From assembly GCF_024594815.1 (NCBI RefSeq), contig NZ_JANJOU010000021.1, positions 30,985 through 94,984 of the forward strand: a DNA stretch of 64,000 bases, written 5' to 3'. The notes beneath the pieces were generated by a model. That model made no database searches. It worked only from the letters and a program-made list of their open reading frames with translations, and had not been told where the DNA came from. Shown here in pieces: positions 1 to 8,652 of this stretch. The DNA comes from Roseomonas populi. Lineage in GTDB: Bacteria; Pseudomonadota; Alphaproteobacteria; Acetobacterales; Acetobacteraceae. The position numbers and the translations under genes were made by a program. The stretch's first letter is position 1, and the number at the start of each line of letters is the position of its first letter.

Positions 1-331
1 CCCGCGCCTTCTCCGGGCTGCCGGAGACGAGCGCGACCGGGCGCGCCGCCTTGCACTCGGCGAAGGCGGGCAGGATCTCCTCCAGGCTCAGCCGGCCCAG
101 CCCCATCACCGCGAAGCCCACGCGCTTCCCCGGCGGCATCGGCGCGGGCGGGGGCGGCGCGGGCTTGTCCGCCTCGCCCTTCCAGTTCTCGAACGCCACG
201 GCGCCGTCCTCCACCCCGCCGCGGTCGATGGAGGAGGGCGGCGGCGGGGCGGCGGGCGCCGCGGCGGGCAGGGCGGGCCCCTCGGGCGTGCCGGGCCCGG
301 TGGGGCGGACCGGATGGGCGGCGTCGGTCAA
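1..331 (-). CDS. Gfo/Idh/MocA-family oxidoreductase, N-terminal part (runs off the left edge)
   Basis: Only the first 110 or so codons are present. A Pro/Ala-rich leader of about 70 residues is followed by KRVGFAVMGLGRLSLEEILP, a Rossmann-type nucleotide-binding start as in glucose-fructose oxidoreductase-like members of this family, and then by VALVSGSPEKA. The family uses NAD(P) to oxidise or reduce sugars and related polyols. The best start is a TTG at 329-331 that overlaps the TGA of the upstream DUF1275 gene (TTGA), which suggests translational coupling; no ATG lies upstream of the nucleotide-binding motif. The substrate cannot be told from this fragment. Confidence 0.75.
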   Translation of the reverse strand, partial: MTDAAHPVRPTGPGTPEGPALPAAAPAAPPPPSSIDRGGVEDGAVAFENWKGEADKPAPPPPAPMPPGKRVGFAVMGLGRLSLEEILPAFAECKAARPVALVSGSPEKAR

Positions 332-1017
332 GCGGCGTGCTCCTTCTGGGCGGGATTCACGGATGGGCGCAGCGCAAGGAATGCGCCCGCCAGCAGGGTG
401 GCGCCGGCCGGCAGGACCAGGGCGTAGGCACCGGCAACGGGGTCGATCAGCGCGGAGGCCGCCGCCCCCGCGAGCAGCGACGCCCAGCGGAGGAGGTTCC
501 TGCCCGCGCGCAGCACCTCGCCGGCGGCCAGGGCGCGGGCCGTGCGGACGAGCGCGCCGGTGATGAAGGTCACGCCGGGATCGCCCTGCAGAACCTGGTT
601 CACGGCCCCCATGGCGGCCGCGACCGCCAGCAGGACCCCCAGCGGCCAGCGCCCCTCATGGGCGCCGAGGCCGAGAAGGATGGCGAGCACCAGCATCCCC
701 CCGACCAGCAGGAGGGCCGGCGCCGGGCGTCCCCCATCCCCGCCACGGGCGAGCCGCGCGGCCAGGGTGGAGCTCGCCAGGAATGCCAGGATCACGGCGG
801 CGAGCGGCCAGGCCTTCGCCAGGGCGCCGGACGCAAGGGATTCCGCCAGTTTCGCCGAGTTGCCGGTCATGTAGACCGGCAGGATCTCGCCCCCGCGGAG
901 CACCACCTGGGCATCCACCCACCCCGCCAGGGCGGTCAGGCCGCAGGCCGCCAGCAAGGGGGCGCCGGCCTCCTTCGCCCGGAACTTCGCGCCGGAGGCC
1001 GGATCCTGCGCCGTCAC
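328..1017 (-). CDS. DUF1275 (YoaK-like) integral membrane protein
   Basis: A 229-residue protein made mostly of hydrophobic helices. It opens with LLAACGLTALAGWVDAQVVL, followed by YMTGNSAKLAES, the typical 'gaxDaxxf...fvsxmTGN' start of DUF1275 proteins, and then by four or five more membrane segments. The length fits the family, which has no established biochemical role. The start is GTG at 1015-1017. Its stop overlaps the start of the oxidoreductase gene, so the two are probably one transcript. The 444-bp gap upstream holds a repeat element. Confidence 0.85.
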   Translation of the reverse strand: MTAQDPASGAKFRAKEAGAPLLAACGLTALAGWVDAQVVLRGGEILPVYMTGNSAKLAESLASGALAKAWPLAAVILAFLASSTLAARLARGGDGGRPAPALLLVGGMLVLAILLGLGAHEGRWPLGVLLAVAAAMGAVNQVLQGDPGVTFITGALVRTARALAAGEVLRAGRNLLRWASLLAGAAASALIDPVAGAYALVLPAGATLLAGAFLALRPSVNPAQKEHAA

Positions 1018-1169
1018 GCCGGGATGCCGGGGGGCACGAGGGTGGCAGGCCTGGGTCTTGTCATCCGTCTCTCCACCGGGGATGCGCCCGCTCTGCGGTC
1101 CCGCTCCAAACGGCGCTCAGCCCCCGCGGATCACTGCCCCAAGTGCAACAGAGTATTTCGTGCGGCTCC

Positions 1170-1425
1170 CGGGGATGCCTTGCCTCCCCTGGACCCCTCC
1201 ACCGGGGTGGCAACCGCCATCCCGGACCCCGCGATCGGGCTGCCGCGGACGCGATGATCGAAGCCTTCGACCCCGCGTCGGCCCGGGCCACCTTGTCAGT
1301 CGCCGAGGGTCACGAACCCTCGGCGCGCAACAGCGCAGCACGTCGCGGCAGCCTTGAAGAAGAAGATGAGAGGGGGGCCAGGGGGAGAGAGTTCCTTCTC
1401 TCCCCCTGGGGCAACCAGGGCCCGC
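1170..1425 (-). repeat. composite hairpin element, copy A (subfamily II)
   Basis: Most of the 1018-1461 gap between DUF1275 and chvG is this element, in reverse orientation. hp1 is at 1378-1409: a 13-bp stem with arms CCAGGGGGAGAGA and TCTCTCCCCCTGG. hp2 is at 1301-1325, arms CGCCGAGGGT and ACCCTCGGCG. The conserved block reads ATCGGGCTGCCGCGG at 1234-1248, the complement of the block in other copies. hp3 is degenerate here. In the direction of chvG transcription, hp1 comes first, 53 nt after the stop codon, so it may end or protect the chvG transcript. I see no gene in 1018-1169. Confidence 0.75.
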
Positions 1426-1461
1426 AGCCCAGGCCAAAACCCCGAAGCCGGGCCAGCCCGT

Positions 1462-3147
1462 TCAGGCCACCGGCAGCCGCACCACGAAGCGCGCCCCGGC
1501 CACGGAGCCGTCCGGGTTGCGCCGGTTCTCGGCGGAGATGCGCCCCCCCAGCCCTTCCACGATCTGGCGGGAGATGGAGAGGCCAAGGCCGGAGTGCTGG
1601 CCGAAGCGCTCGCCGCTCGGGCGCTCCGTGTAGAAGCGGTCGAAGATGCCCTCCAGCTTGGCCTCGGGGATGCCGGGCCCCTCGTCCTCGATGGCGATCT
1701 CCGCCATGGCGCCCGTGGTCTTCGCGCGCACGCGGACGGCGCCGTTGGGCGGGGAGAAGGACACGGCGTTGCCCAGCAGGTTGCGGAAGACCTGCACCAG
1801 CCGCCCCTCCACCCCGCGCACCACCAGGCGGGCGGGCGAGTCGATCTCCATCACGGGATCGCCTTCGCCGCGCGTGGCGCCGTGCAGCTCCACCAGGGTG
1901 GAGAGGATAGGGCCCACATCCACCGGCTCGGCGACGGAGCGGGAGAGCTCCGCATCCACGCGGGAGCTGTCGGAGATATCGCCAATGAGGCGGTCCATCC
2001 GCACCGCGTCCTCGGCGATGATGGCGAGGAGCCGCTTCTGCTGCTCCGGGTTCTCCACCCGCCGCAGCGTCTCGATGGCGGAGCGGACGGAGGTGAGGGG
2101 GTTGCGAAGCTCGTGCGCCACATCGGCCGCGAAGCGCTCATTGGCGTCCACGCGCGCCCAGAGGGCGTTGGCGCCGGATTGCAGCGCGCGGGCGAGCGTT
2201 CCGATCTCGTCCTGCCGCCCCATCAGAGGTGCGGGTACCGATCCGCCGCGTCCCTTGCCCTGCCGCATGGAGGCCGCTGAGGCTGCCAGTTCCAGCATCG
2301 GCGAGGCGAGGGTGCGGGCGAGATAGACGGAGAGCGCGACGGTGAGCGCCAGCGCCATGACGAAGAGGACGAGGACGGAGCCGCGGATCTCCATCACGCG
2401 CTCGTCCACCTCCCGCGCCTCCCGCGTCAGCAGCACGATGCCGACGGGCTGGTTGGCGCGGCGCGCGGGCTCGGCCACCGAGACGAGGAGGCGGCCGTCG
2501 CCGGTGCGGCGGACATAGGGGTTCACCCCGCCCTCCAGCGCCAGGCGAAGCTCCTCCCGCCGGTCCGGCCCCAGGTCGGGCTGCCAGTCGAAGGAGGCGG
2601 CGTCCGCGCTCTCGTCCACCACCACGGCGGGGCCGTGCACGCGGGGGCGGGGCAGCCAGTCCACCAGGCGCTCGTAGATGCGGCCGATCAGCCCGGCCAC
2701 CGGGCCCGGCTGCTCCGGCGGGGGCAGGGGCTCGGTCACGATGGCGCCGCCCGGGCCTTCCCGCACGCGGCTGTCGGCCACCAGCAGCCCGTTGTTGTCG
2801 AAGAGCTTCGCCTGGGTGCCCGGGCTCGGCTCCGTCAGGCGGCGCAGCAGGGGGCGGGCGGTCTCCGGCACCAGGGTGGCGCGGTCGTCCTGGATCCGCA
2901 CGCCGGCCTCGGCGATGCCGTTGGCGTAGATCCGGGCCTGGGTGCGCAGCCCCTGCACCTCCGCGGCCAGCAGGCCGTCCTGGTACTGGTCCAGGTAGAG
3001 AAGGGTGGCCGCCAGCAGGAAGGGCGGCAGCATGTTCACCAGCAGGATGCGGCGCAGGAGCGGCGAGACGCGCCGGTTCCTTCCGCGCCGCTCCAGGGGC
3101 ACGGCGGGCGGGATTTCGGTCGAGATCGGGCCGCTGGCATCCGGCAT
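1462..3147 (-). CDS. chvG: ChvG/ExoS-type sensor histidine kinase
   Basis: A 561-residue membrane kinase. TM1 is at about 33-52, a periplasmic sensing region of some 200 residues follows, TM2 is at about 257-276, then a HAMP region. The HisKA box ADVAHELRNPLTSVRSAIET holds the phospho-accepting His near 345, and the ATPase domain shows FRNLLGNAVSFSP, EDEGPGIPEAKLEGIFDRFY and HSGLGLSISRQI. The architecture and the 'RRILLVNMLPP' start are those of alphaproteobacterial ChvG (ExoS/BatS), which with ChvI controls envelope and acid-stress responses. Its partner chvI lies upstream on the same strand, but a small secreted-protein gene with its own terminator sits between them. The usual downstream hprK and PTS genes are absent. 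Confidence 0.9.
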   Translation of the reverse strand: MPDASGPISTEIPPAVPLERRGRNRRVSPLLRRILLVNMLPPFLLAATLLYLDQYQDGLLAAEVQGLRTQARIYANGIAEAGVRIQDDRATLVPETARPLLRRLTEPSPGTQAKLFDNNGLLVADSRVREGPGGAIVTEPLPPPEQPGPVAGLIGRIYERLVDWLPRPRVHGPAVVVDESADAASFDWQPDLGPDRREELRLALEGGVNPYVRRTGDGRLLVSVAEPARRANQPVGIVLLTREAREVDERVMEIRGSVLVLFVMALALTVALSVYLARTLASPMLELAASAASMRQGKGRGGSVPAPLMGRQDEIGTLARALQSGANALWARVDANERFAADVAHELRNPLTSVRSAIETLRRVENPEQQKRLLAIIAEDAVRMDRLIGDISDSSRVDAELSRSVAEPVDVGPILSTLVELHGATRGEGDPVMEIDSPARLVVRGVEGRLVQVFRNLLGNAVSFSPPNGAVRVRAKTTGAMAEIAIEDEGPGIPEAKLEGIFDRFYTERPSGERFGQHSGLGLSISRQIVEGLGGRISAENRRNPDGSVAGARFVVRLPVA

Positions 3148-3218
3148 GGGGGCAACCTACGACGATTCCGGGGCCGAAGGTGAGACCGGGGAGTGGCTTT
3201 CCCGAGGCGGCGTGCATG

Positions 3219-3249
3219 AAAAAAGGGCCGCCGGAGGATCCGGCGGCCC
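3219..3249 (-). terminator. rho-independent terminator after the small secreted-protein gene
   Basis: A perfect 11-bp stem (GGGCCGCCGGA with TCCGGCGGCCC, loop GGA) is followed, reading leftward, by six T's from 3224 to 3219. It lies 33 bp past the stop at 3282 and 72 bp before the chvG start, so it should cut chvG off from the upstream transcript. Confidence 0.9.
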
Positions 3250-3281
3250 TTTCTGTCGGCTTCGCGGCGCGAAGCGGCGGT

Positions 3282-3509
3282 TCAGGCGTGCTGACCGCCG
3301 CCGCCCGTGGCGCCGCTCCGCTCCAGCAGGTCCTGCGCGGAATTGGCTGAATTGTCGGCCAGCGGGGTGCGGCTATTGGCCTGCTGGACCCAGGGGCCGG
3401 AGGCCGTGGCGCCCTCGGGCACGCGGTCCTGGTCGGCGAAGGCGGGGGCAGAGGCCAGCGCGCCGCCGATCAGGGCGGCGGCGAGGGCGAAGTTGCGGAT
3501 GGTGGACAT
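3282..3509 (-). CDS. small secreted protein with C-terminal SGATGGGGQHA signature
   Basis: A 75-residue protein. The first 25 residues form a classical signal peptide (MSTIRNF, a hydrophobic core, then APAFA with cleavage before DQDRV). The mature part is short, polar and without cysteine. It ends LLERSGATGGGGQHA, almost the same as the tail of the secreted protein at 40347-40598. The start at 3509 is chosen because it gives the signal peptide; the longer frame upstream does not look coding. It lies between chvI and chvG with a strong terminator behind it. I do not recognise the family. A periplasmic partner of ChvG is possible from position alone, but the distant paralogue argues for a general envelope role. 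Confidence 0.7.
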   Translation of the reverse strand: MSTIRNFALAAALIGGALASAPAFADQDRVPEGATASGPWVQQANSRTPLADNSANSAQDLLERSGATGGGGQHA

Positions 3510-3635
3510 CAGATCATGCCTTGAGTGGTAGGCGGCGGCACCATGTCGTCGTCTGTTGGCCCGGATATGTGCCCACGCGCCGCCGAACTCCACTCGAAGC
3601 TGTGGATGCCAGCTATCCACCCAGCGAATGGATCC

Positions 3636-4337
3636 TCACGCTTCCTTGTAGCGGTAACCGATCCCGTACAGCGTCTCGATCTGCCCGAAGGCGTCGTCCA
3701 CGGCCCGGAACTTCTTCCGCACGCGCTTGACGTGGCTGTCGATCGTGCGGTCGTCCACGTAGATGTTCTCGCCATAGGCGGCGTCGATGAGCTGGTCGCG
3801 GTTCTTCACCATGCCCGGGCGCACGGCCAGGGCCTTCACCAGCAGGAACTCGGTCACGGTCAGCTGCACCGGCTTTCCCTTCCAGGTGCAGGTGTGCTTC
3901 GTCTCATCCAGCACCAGGTCGCCGCGGGCGATCACGCCGCCCTGGGGCGTGCCGCTGCCCTCGGCCCGGCTCGCCTCGTTCCGGCGCAGCAGGGTGCGGA
4001 TGCGCTCCAGCAGCAGGCGCTGGGAGAAGGGCTTGGTGATGTAGTCGTCAGCCCCCAGGCGCAGGCCCATCAGCTCGTCCAGCTCGTCGTCCTTGCTGGT
4101 CAGGAAGATCACGGGCATCCCGCTGCGCTGGCGCAGGCGCTGCAGCAGCTCCATCCCGTCCATGCGGGGCATCTTGATGTCCAGCACGGCGAGATCCACG
4201 GGACGGGCCATCAGGCCCTGCAGCGCGCTCTCCCCGTCCGTGTAGGTGCGGACCGTGAATCCCTCCTGCTCCAGCGTCATGGAGACGGAGGTGAGGATGT
4301 TGCGGTCATCATCGACGAGGGCGATGGTGTGGGGCAT
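3636..4337 (-). CDS. chvI: ChvI-type OmpR-family response regulator
   Basis: A 233-residue two-domain regulator. The receiver starts [14 protein letters not shown], has its phospho-acceptor Asp near 53 ([11 protein letters not shown]) and the conserved FLTSKDDE and DDYITKPFS. The C-terminal winged helix shows [28 protein letters not shown] and the closing YGIGYRY. The match to alphaproteobacterial ChvI is very good. The start at 4337 begins exactly at the receiver. It should be phosphorylated by ChvG (1462-3147) and control envelope and stress genes. The nearby pckA is the neighbour usual for this locus in alphaproteobacteria. Confidence 0.93.
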   Translation of the reverse strand: MPHTIALVDDDRNILTSVSMTLEQEGFTVRTYTDGESALQGLMARPVDLAVLDIKMPRMDGMELLQRLRQRSGMPVIFLTSKDDELDELMGLRLGADDYITKPFSQRLLLERIRTLLRRNEASRAEGSGTPQGGVIARGDLVLDETKHTCTWKGKPVQLTVTEFLLVKALAVRPGMVKNRDQLIDAAYGENIYVDDRTIDSHVKRVRKKFRAVDDAFGQIETLYGIGYRYKEA

Positions 4338-4422
4338 CGGGCGTCCCTGAAGGCCTGGTCGCGGCGGCGACGCGGGATGGTGTGGCAGCCGATTGTGGCC
4401 GCGAGATGGAGCGGAGTTTGCC

Positions 4423-4914
4423 ATGTCAGGGGAAGAACCGGGAGAGGCGGGGGGCGCGGCAACCGACCCGGCCGTGGAGGCGCGCCGGCTGATGCGCCGG
4501 GCCGATTCCGCCACCCTGGCCACGGTGGGGGAGGGCGGGCAGCCCTTCGCATCCCTCGTCACCCCTGCCGTCGCGCCGGACGGGGCCGTGCTGCTCTTCC
4601 TCTCCGCCCTGTCGGAGCACACGCGCCAGCTCCGGGGCGACGGGCGCTGCGCCCTGCTGTTCCAGGGCGCCGCGGAAGGCCCGAACCCGCAGACCACGCC
4701 GCGCGTGAGCGTGACAGGGCTGGCCGAGACGGTGGACGACCCCGAGCTGAAGGCGTGCTGGCTGGCCCGCCACCCCTATGCCGAACCCTATGCCGGCTTC
4801 GCGGATTTCAGCCTCTGGCGGGTGGCACCCGGAGGCGCGCTGCTGGTGCTGGGCTTCGGCCGGGCACACCGCCTGCGCGCGGCGGCGCTGCGGCCGGAGC
4901 CGGGGGAGGCGTAG
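4423..4914 (+). CDS. HugZ/pyridoxamine 5'-phosphate oxidase-like FMN-binding protein
   Basis: A 163-residue split-barrel protein. After an acidic leader come [17 protein letters not shown] and [20 protein letters not shown], then [18 protein letters not shown], the pattern of the N-terminal barrel of HugZ/PPOX-like heme-utilisation or F420/FMN-binding proteins. The C-terminal DUF2470 domain of full-length HugZ is missing, so this is the short form. The ATG at 4423 is preferred over one at 4393 because GGAG motifs lie just upstream of it. It sits in the gap that divides chvI from pckA and reads away from chvI. Substrate unknown. Confidence 0.8.
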   Translation: MSGEEPGEAGGAATDPAVEARRLMRRADSATLATVGEGGQPFASLVTPAVAPDGAVLLFLSALSEHTRQLRGDGRCALLFQGAAEGPNPQTTPRVSVTGLAETVDDPELKACWLARHPYAEPYAGFADFSLWRVAPGGALLVLGFGRAHRLRAAALRPEPGEA

Positions 4915-5084
4915 CCTCGTCTCACGATCGCGTCATGCTGCGCTTGCTAAGTAACTGTCCGGTTATTTTTCGATGTGAGCGTATCCGGCCTTAATTTTGC
5001 GCCGAAGCTGGGCGATTATGTCGTTGTTCCACGCGACTCCCTGGCGAAGGGGGGGTCGAGCCATCCAGAGGCATGTACTTAGCA

Positions 5085-6689
<1,605 letters not shown>

Positions 6690-6696
6690 TGCGACC

Positions 6697-6722
6697 GGGG
6701 GAGGGCCACGCGGCCCTCCCCC
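6697..6722 (+). terminator. hairpin downstream of pckA
   Basis: A perfect 11-bp stem (GGGGGAGGGCC with GGCCCTCCCCC, loop ACGC) begins 8 bp after the pckA stop. No U-run follows, so it is either a weak intrinsic terminator or a 3'-end stabiliser. Confidence 0.6.
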
Positions 6723-6768
6723 AACGCCTCCCCTGGGTCGCGGGCCCCGGTGAGGCTATATCTCCCCC

Positions 6769-7455
6769 ATGTCCCGCGCCCTCATCCTCGACACCGAGAC
6801 CACCGGCCTAGACCCCGCCACCGGCGACCGCGTGCTGGAAGTGGCGGCGATCGAGGTGGTCAACCTCATGCCCACCGGGCGGCACTTCCATAAGCTGATC
6901 AACCCCGAGCGCGACGTGCCGCCCGAGGCCACGAAGGTCCACGGCTTCACCGCCTCCATGCTGGCGGACAAGCCCCTTTTCGCCGCGATCCTGCCCGAAC
7001 TCCTCGAGTTCCTGCGGGACGATCCCGTGATCGCCCACAACGCGCCCTTCGACTTCAAATTCCTCGATTACGAGTTCGACCGCTGCGACACGCCGCGCAT
7101 CCCGCGCAGCCGCATGGTGGACACGCTGGAGATGGCGAAGAAGCGCTTCCCCGGCCTGCCCAACTCGCTGGACGCCCTCTGCCGCCGCTTCGGCATCGAC
7201 CTCTCGGCCCGCACCACCCACAACGCCCTGCTGGACGTGCAACTCCTCGGCCAAGTCTACCTGGAACTCATGGGCGGCAAGCAGCCCGGCCTGGAGCTCG
7301 CCACCACCCTCGGCGGCTCCCGCACCAGCCTCGCTACCACCGCGGGCCCCGTCGCCCGCACGCCCCGGCCCATCGTAAACACGCCGGAGGAACTGGAACG
7401 CCACGCGGCCTTCGTCGGGAAGCTGAAGGAACCGGTCTGGGCTAGCCTGGGGTGA
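6769..7455 (+). CDS. dnaQ: DNA polymerase III epsilon subunit (3'-5' proofreading exonuclease)
   Basis: A 228-residue DEDDh exonuclease. ExoI is LILDTETTGLDP with Asp8 and Glu10, ExoII is IAHNAPFDFKFLDYEF and ExoIII is TTHNALLDVQLLGQVYLEL with the catalytic His near 151. After the exonuclease domain the last 50 residues are a looser tail, which in DnaQ links to the polymerase alpha subunit. It removes mismatched 3' ends during replication. The gene follows the pckA hairpin and is probably read from its own promoter in the short gap. Confidence 0.93.
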   Translation: MSRALILDTETTGLDPATGDRVLEVAAIEVVNLMPTGRHFHKLINPERDVPPEATKVHGFTASMLADKPLFAAILPELLEFLRDDPVIAHNAPFDFKFLDYEFDRCDTPRIPRSRMVDTLEMAKKRFPGLPNSLDALCRRFGIDLSARTTHNALLDVQLLGQVYLELMGGKQPGLELATTLGGSRTSLATTAGPVARTPRPIVNTPEELERHAAFVGKLKEPVWASLG

Positions 7456-7714
7456 GGCGGTCTGTGGCCAGGGAGAGGAAGAAGGAATTCTTCCTCTCCC
7501 CGGACCCCTCTCCATCATCTTCTTTTTCGAATTGGAATCACGGGGCTGACGGTGCGCCTCGGGTCATGGACCCGAGGCGACTGCAAGGGCAGGAAGAAGC
7601 CCCTCCATACCGAGACCCCGTGTCAGGCCGGCGCGGCGGCAGCCAGACGGGAGGTCCAGGAACCTCAGGTTCCTGGCGGGGGTCCAGGGGGCGGAGCCCC
7701 CGGGGCCGCACCGA
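7456..7714 (+). repeat. composite hairpin element, copy B (subfamily I)
   Basis: Fills the convergent gap between dnaQ and the lactonase gene. hp1 is at 7470-7501 (arms near GGGGAGAGGAAGAA, loop GGAA, first pair lost), followed by the pyrimidine tract CCATCATCTTCTTTTTCGA. hp2 is at 7555-7579 (CGCCTCGGGTC, loop ATG, GACCCGAGGCG), followed by GACTGCAAGGGCAGGA. The conserved block is at 7633-7647. hp3 copies are at 7656-7676 (CCAGGAACC with GGTTCCTGG) and 7684-7704 (CCAGGGGGC with GCCCCCGGG). hp1 begins 15 nt after the dnaQ stop. Confidence 0.85.
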
Positions 7715-8599
7715 TCAGAACCCAGCCACCTCCACGGTCGGCAGCCCTGGAACCGGCGCGGGGAGGGCGAGGAGTTTCCCGTCCGCCCGCCCCGCGCGCT
7801 CGTCTGGCGGCAAGTCCTTGTTGGCGGAAGTGACGAAGATCGTGCCGAGGTCCTCGCCCCCGAAGGCGGGCATCGTCGGCCAGCGCACGGGCAGGTCCAC
7901 TCGGCGCTCCAGCCTGCCGTCCGGGTCGAAACGCAGCAGGCAGCCGGCACCGTAGATCGCGGACCAGTAGAAGCCGTCGCGGTCCACCGAGGCGCCGTCG
8001 GGGCCCTCGCCCTCCTCCACCCGCGCGAAAACCCTGGGATTGGACACGTCACCCGTGGCGGGGTCGTAGTCGTAGGCGCGGATGACGTGGGCGGGCGTGT
8101 CGGCGTGGTACATGGTCCGCCCGTCCGGGCTCCAGGCCAGGCCGTTGCTGGTGGCCACGGGATCGGTCAGCGTGGTCCAGCGGCCATCGCCGTATCGCCA
8201 CAGAGGGGCGGCCTGGGGCGCATCGGACAGCTCGCCCGGCGGCAGCGGCTCGTACATCGCGCCGAGCAGGAATCGCCCGGCGGGGTCGCAGCGGCCGTCA
8301 TTCAGCACGAAGCGCCGTGCATCGCAGGGCGCGGGGGCAAGGAAGTCCAGCGTGCCGGCCGAAAGGTCCAGGTGATGCAGTCCTGTGCGCAGGGGCAGCA
8401 GCACGCCACGGGCGGTGGGCGCGCAGGCGCCGATCAGGGCTGGCATCTCCCAGGCCTCGTCCCTGCCGGTCGTAGGGTCGAAGCGGTGCAGCGCAGGCGC
8501 TCGCGAGTCGATCCAGAGCAGGCGCCGGGTGCGGGTGCACCAGGCCGGGCTCTCGCCGTTCAGGGCGGCGTCCGCGGGCAGGATGGTGATCTCGGGCAT
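7715..8599 (-). CDS. SMP-30/gluconolactonase-like lactonase
   Basis: A 294-residue six-bladed beta-propeller of the SMP-30/gluconolaconase/LRE family, which hydrolyses sugar lactones with one divalent metal. The metal and catalytic positions are present: Glu16 in LNGESPAW, Asn100 in VLNDGR, Asn152 in SNGLAWSPDGRTMY and Asp201 in GPDGASVDRDG. The C-terminal half keeps GGEDLGTIFVTSA. The length is that of the usual bacterial enzyme. It stands alone, with no sugar dehydrogenase or transporter next to it, so the lactone cannot be named. No signal peptide, so cytoplasmic. Confidence 0.9.
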   Translation of the reverse strand: MPEITILPADAALNGESPAWCTRTRRLLWIDSRAPALHRFDPTTGRDEAWEMPALIGACAPTARGVLLPLRTGLHHLDLSAGTLDFLAPAPCDARRFVLNDGRCDPAGRFLLGAMYEPLPPGELSDAPQAAPLWRYGDGRWTTLTDPVATSNGLAWSPDGRTMYHADTPAHVIRAYDYDPATGDVSNPRVFARVEEGEGPDGASVDRDGFYWSAIYGAGCLLRFDPDGRLERRVDLPVRWPTMPAFGGEDLGTIFVTSANKDLPPDERAGRADGKLLALPAPVPGLPTVEVAGF

Positions 8600-8652
8600 G
8601 GCGGGGCAACGCCGCGGCCCGCCTCGGGGATGCGCCCGCTTCGATGCGCGGT

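Noticed and set aside
7456..7714. Composite elements as ordinary rho-independent terminators
   Set aside because: hp1 alone could pass, but no U-run follows directly and the ordered hp2, block and hp3 modules are not explained by termination.
7456..7714. Composite elements as insertion sequences
   Set aside because: They hold no ORF, have no matching outer ends or visible target duplications, and each is made of several internal hairpins.
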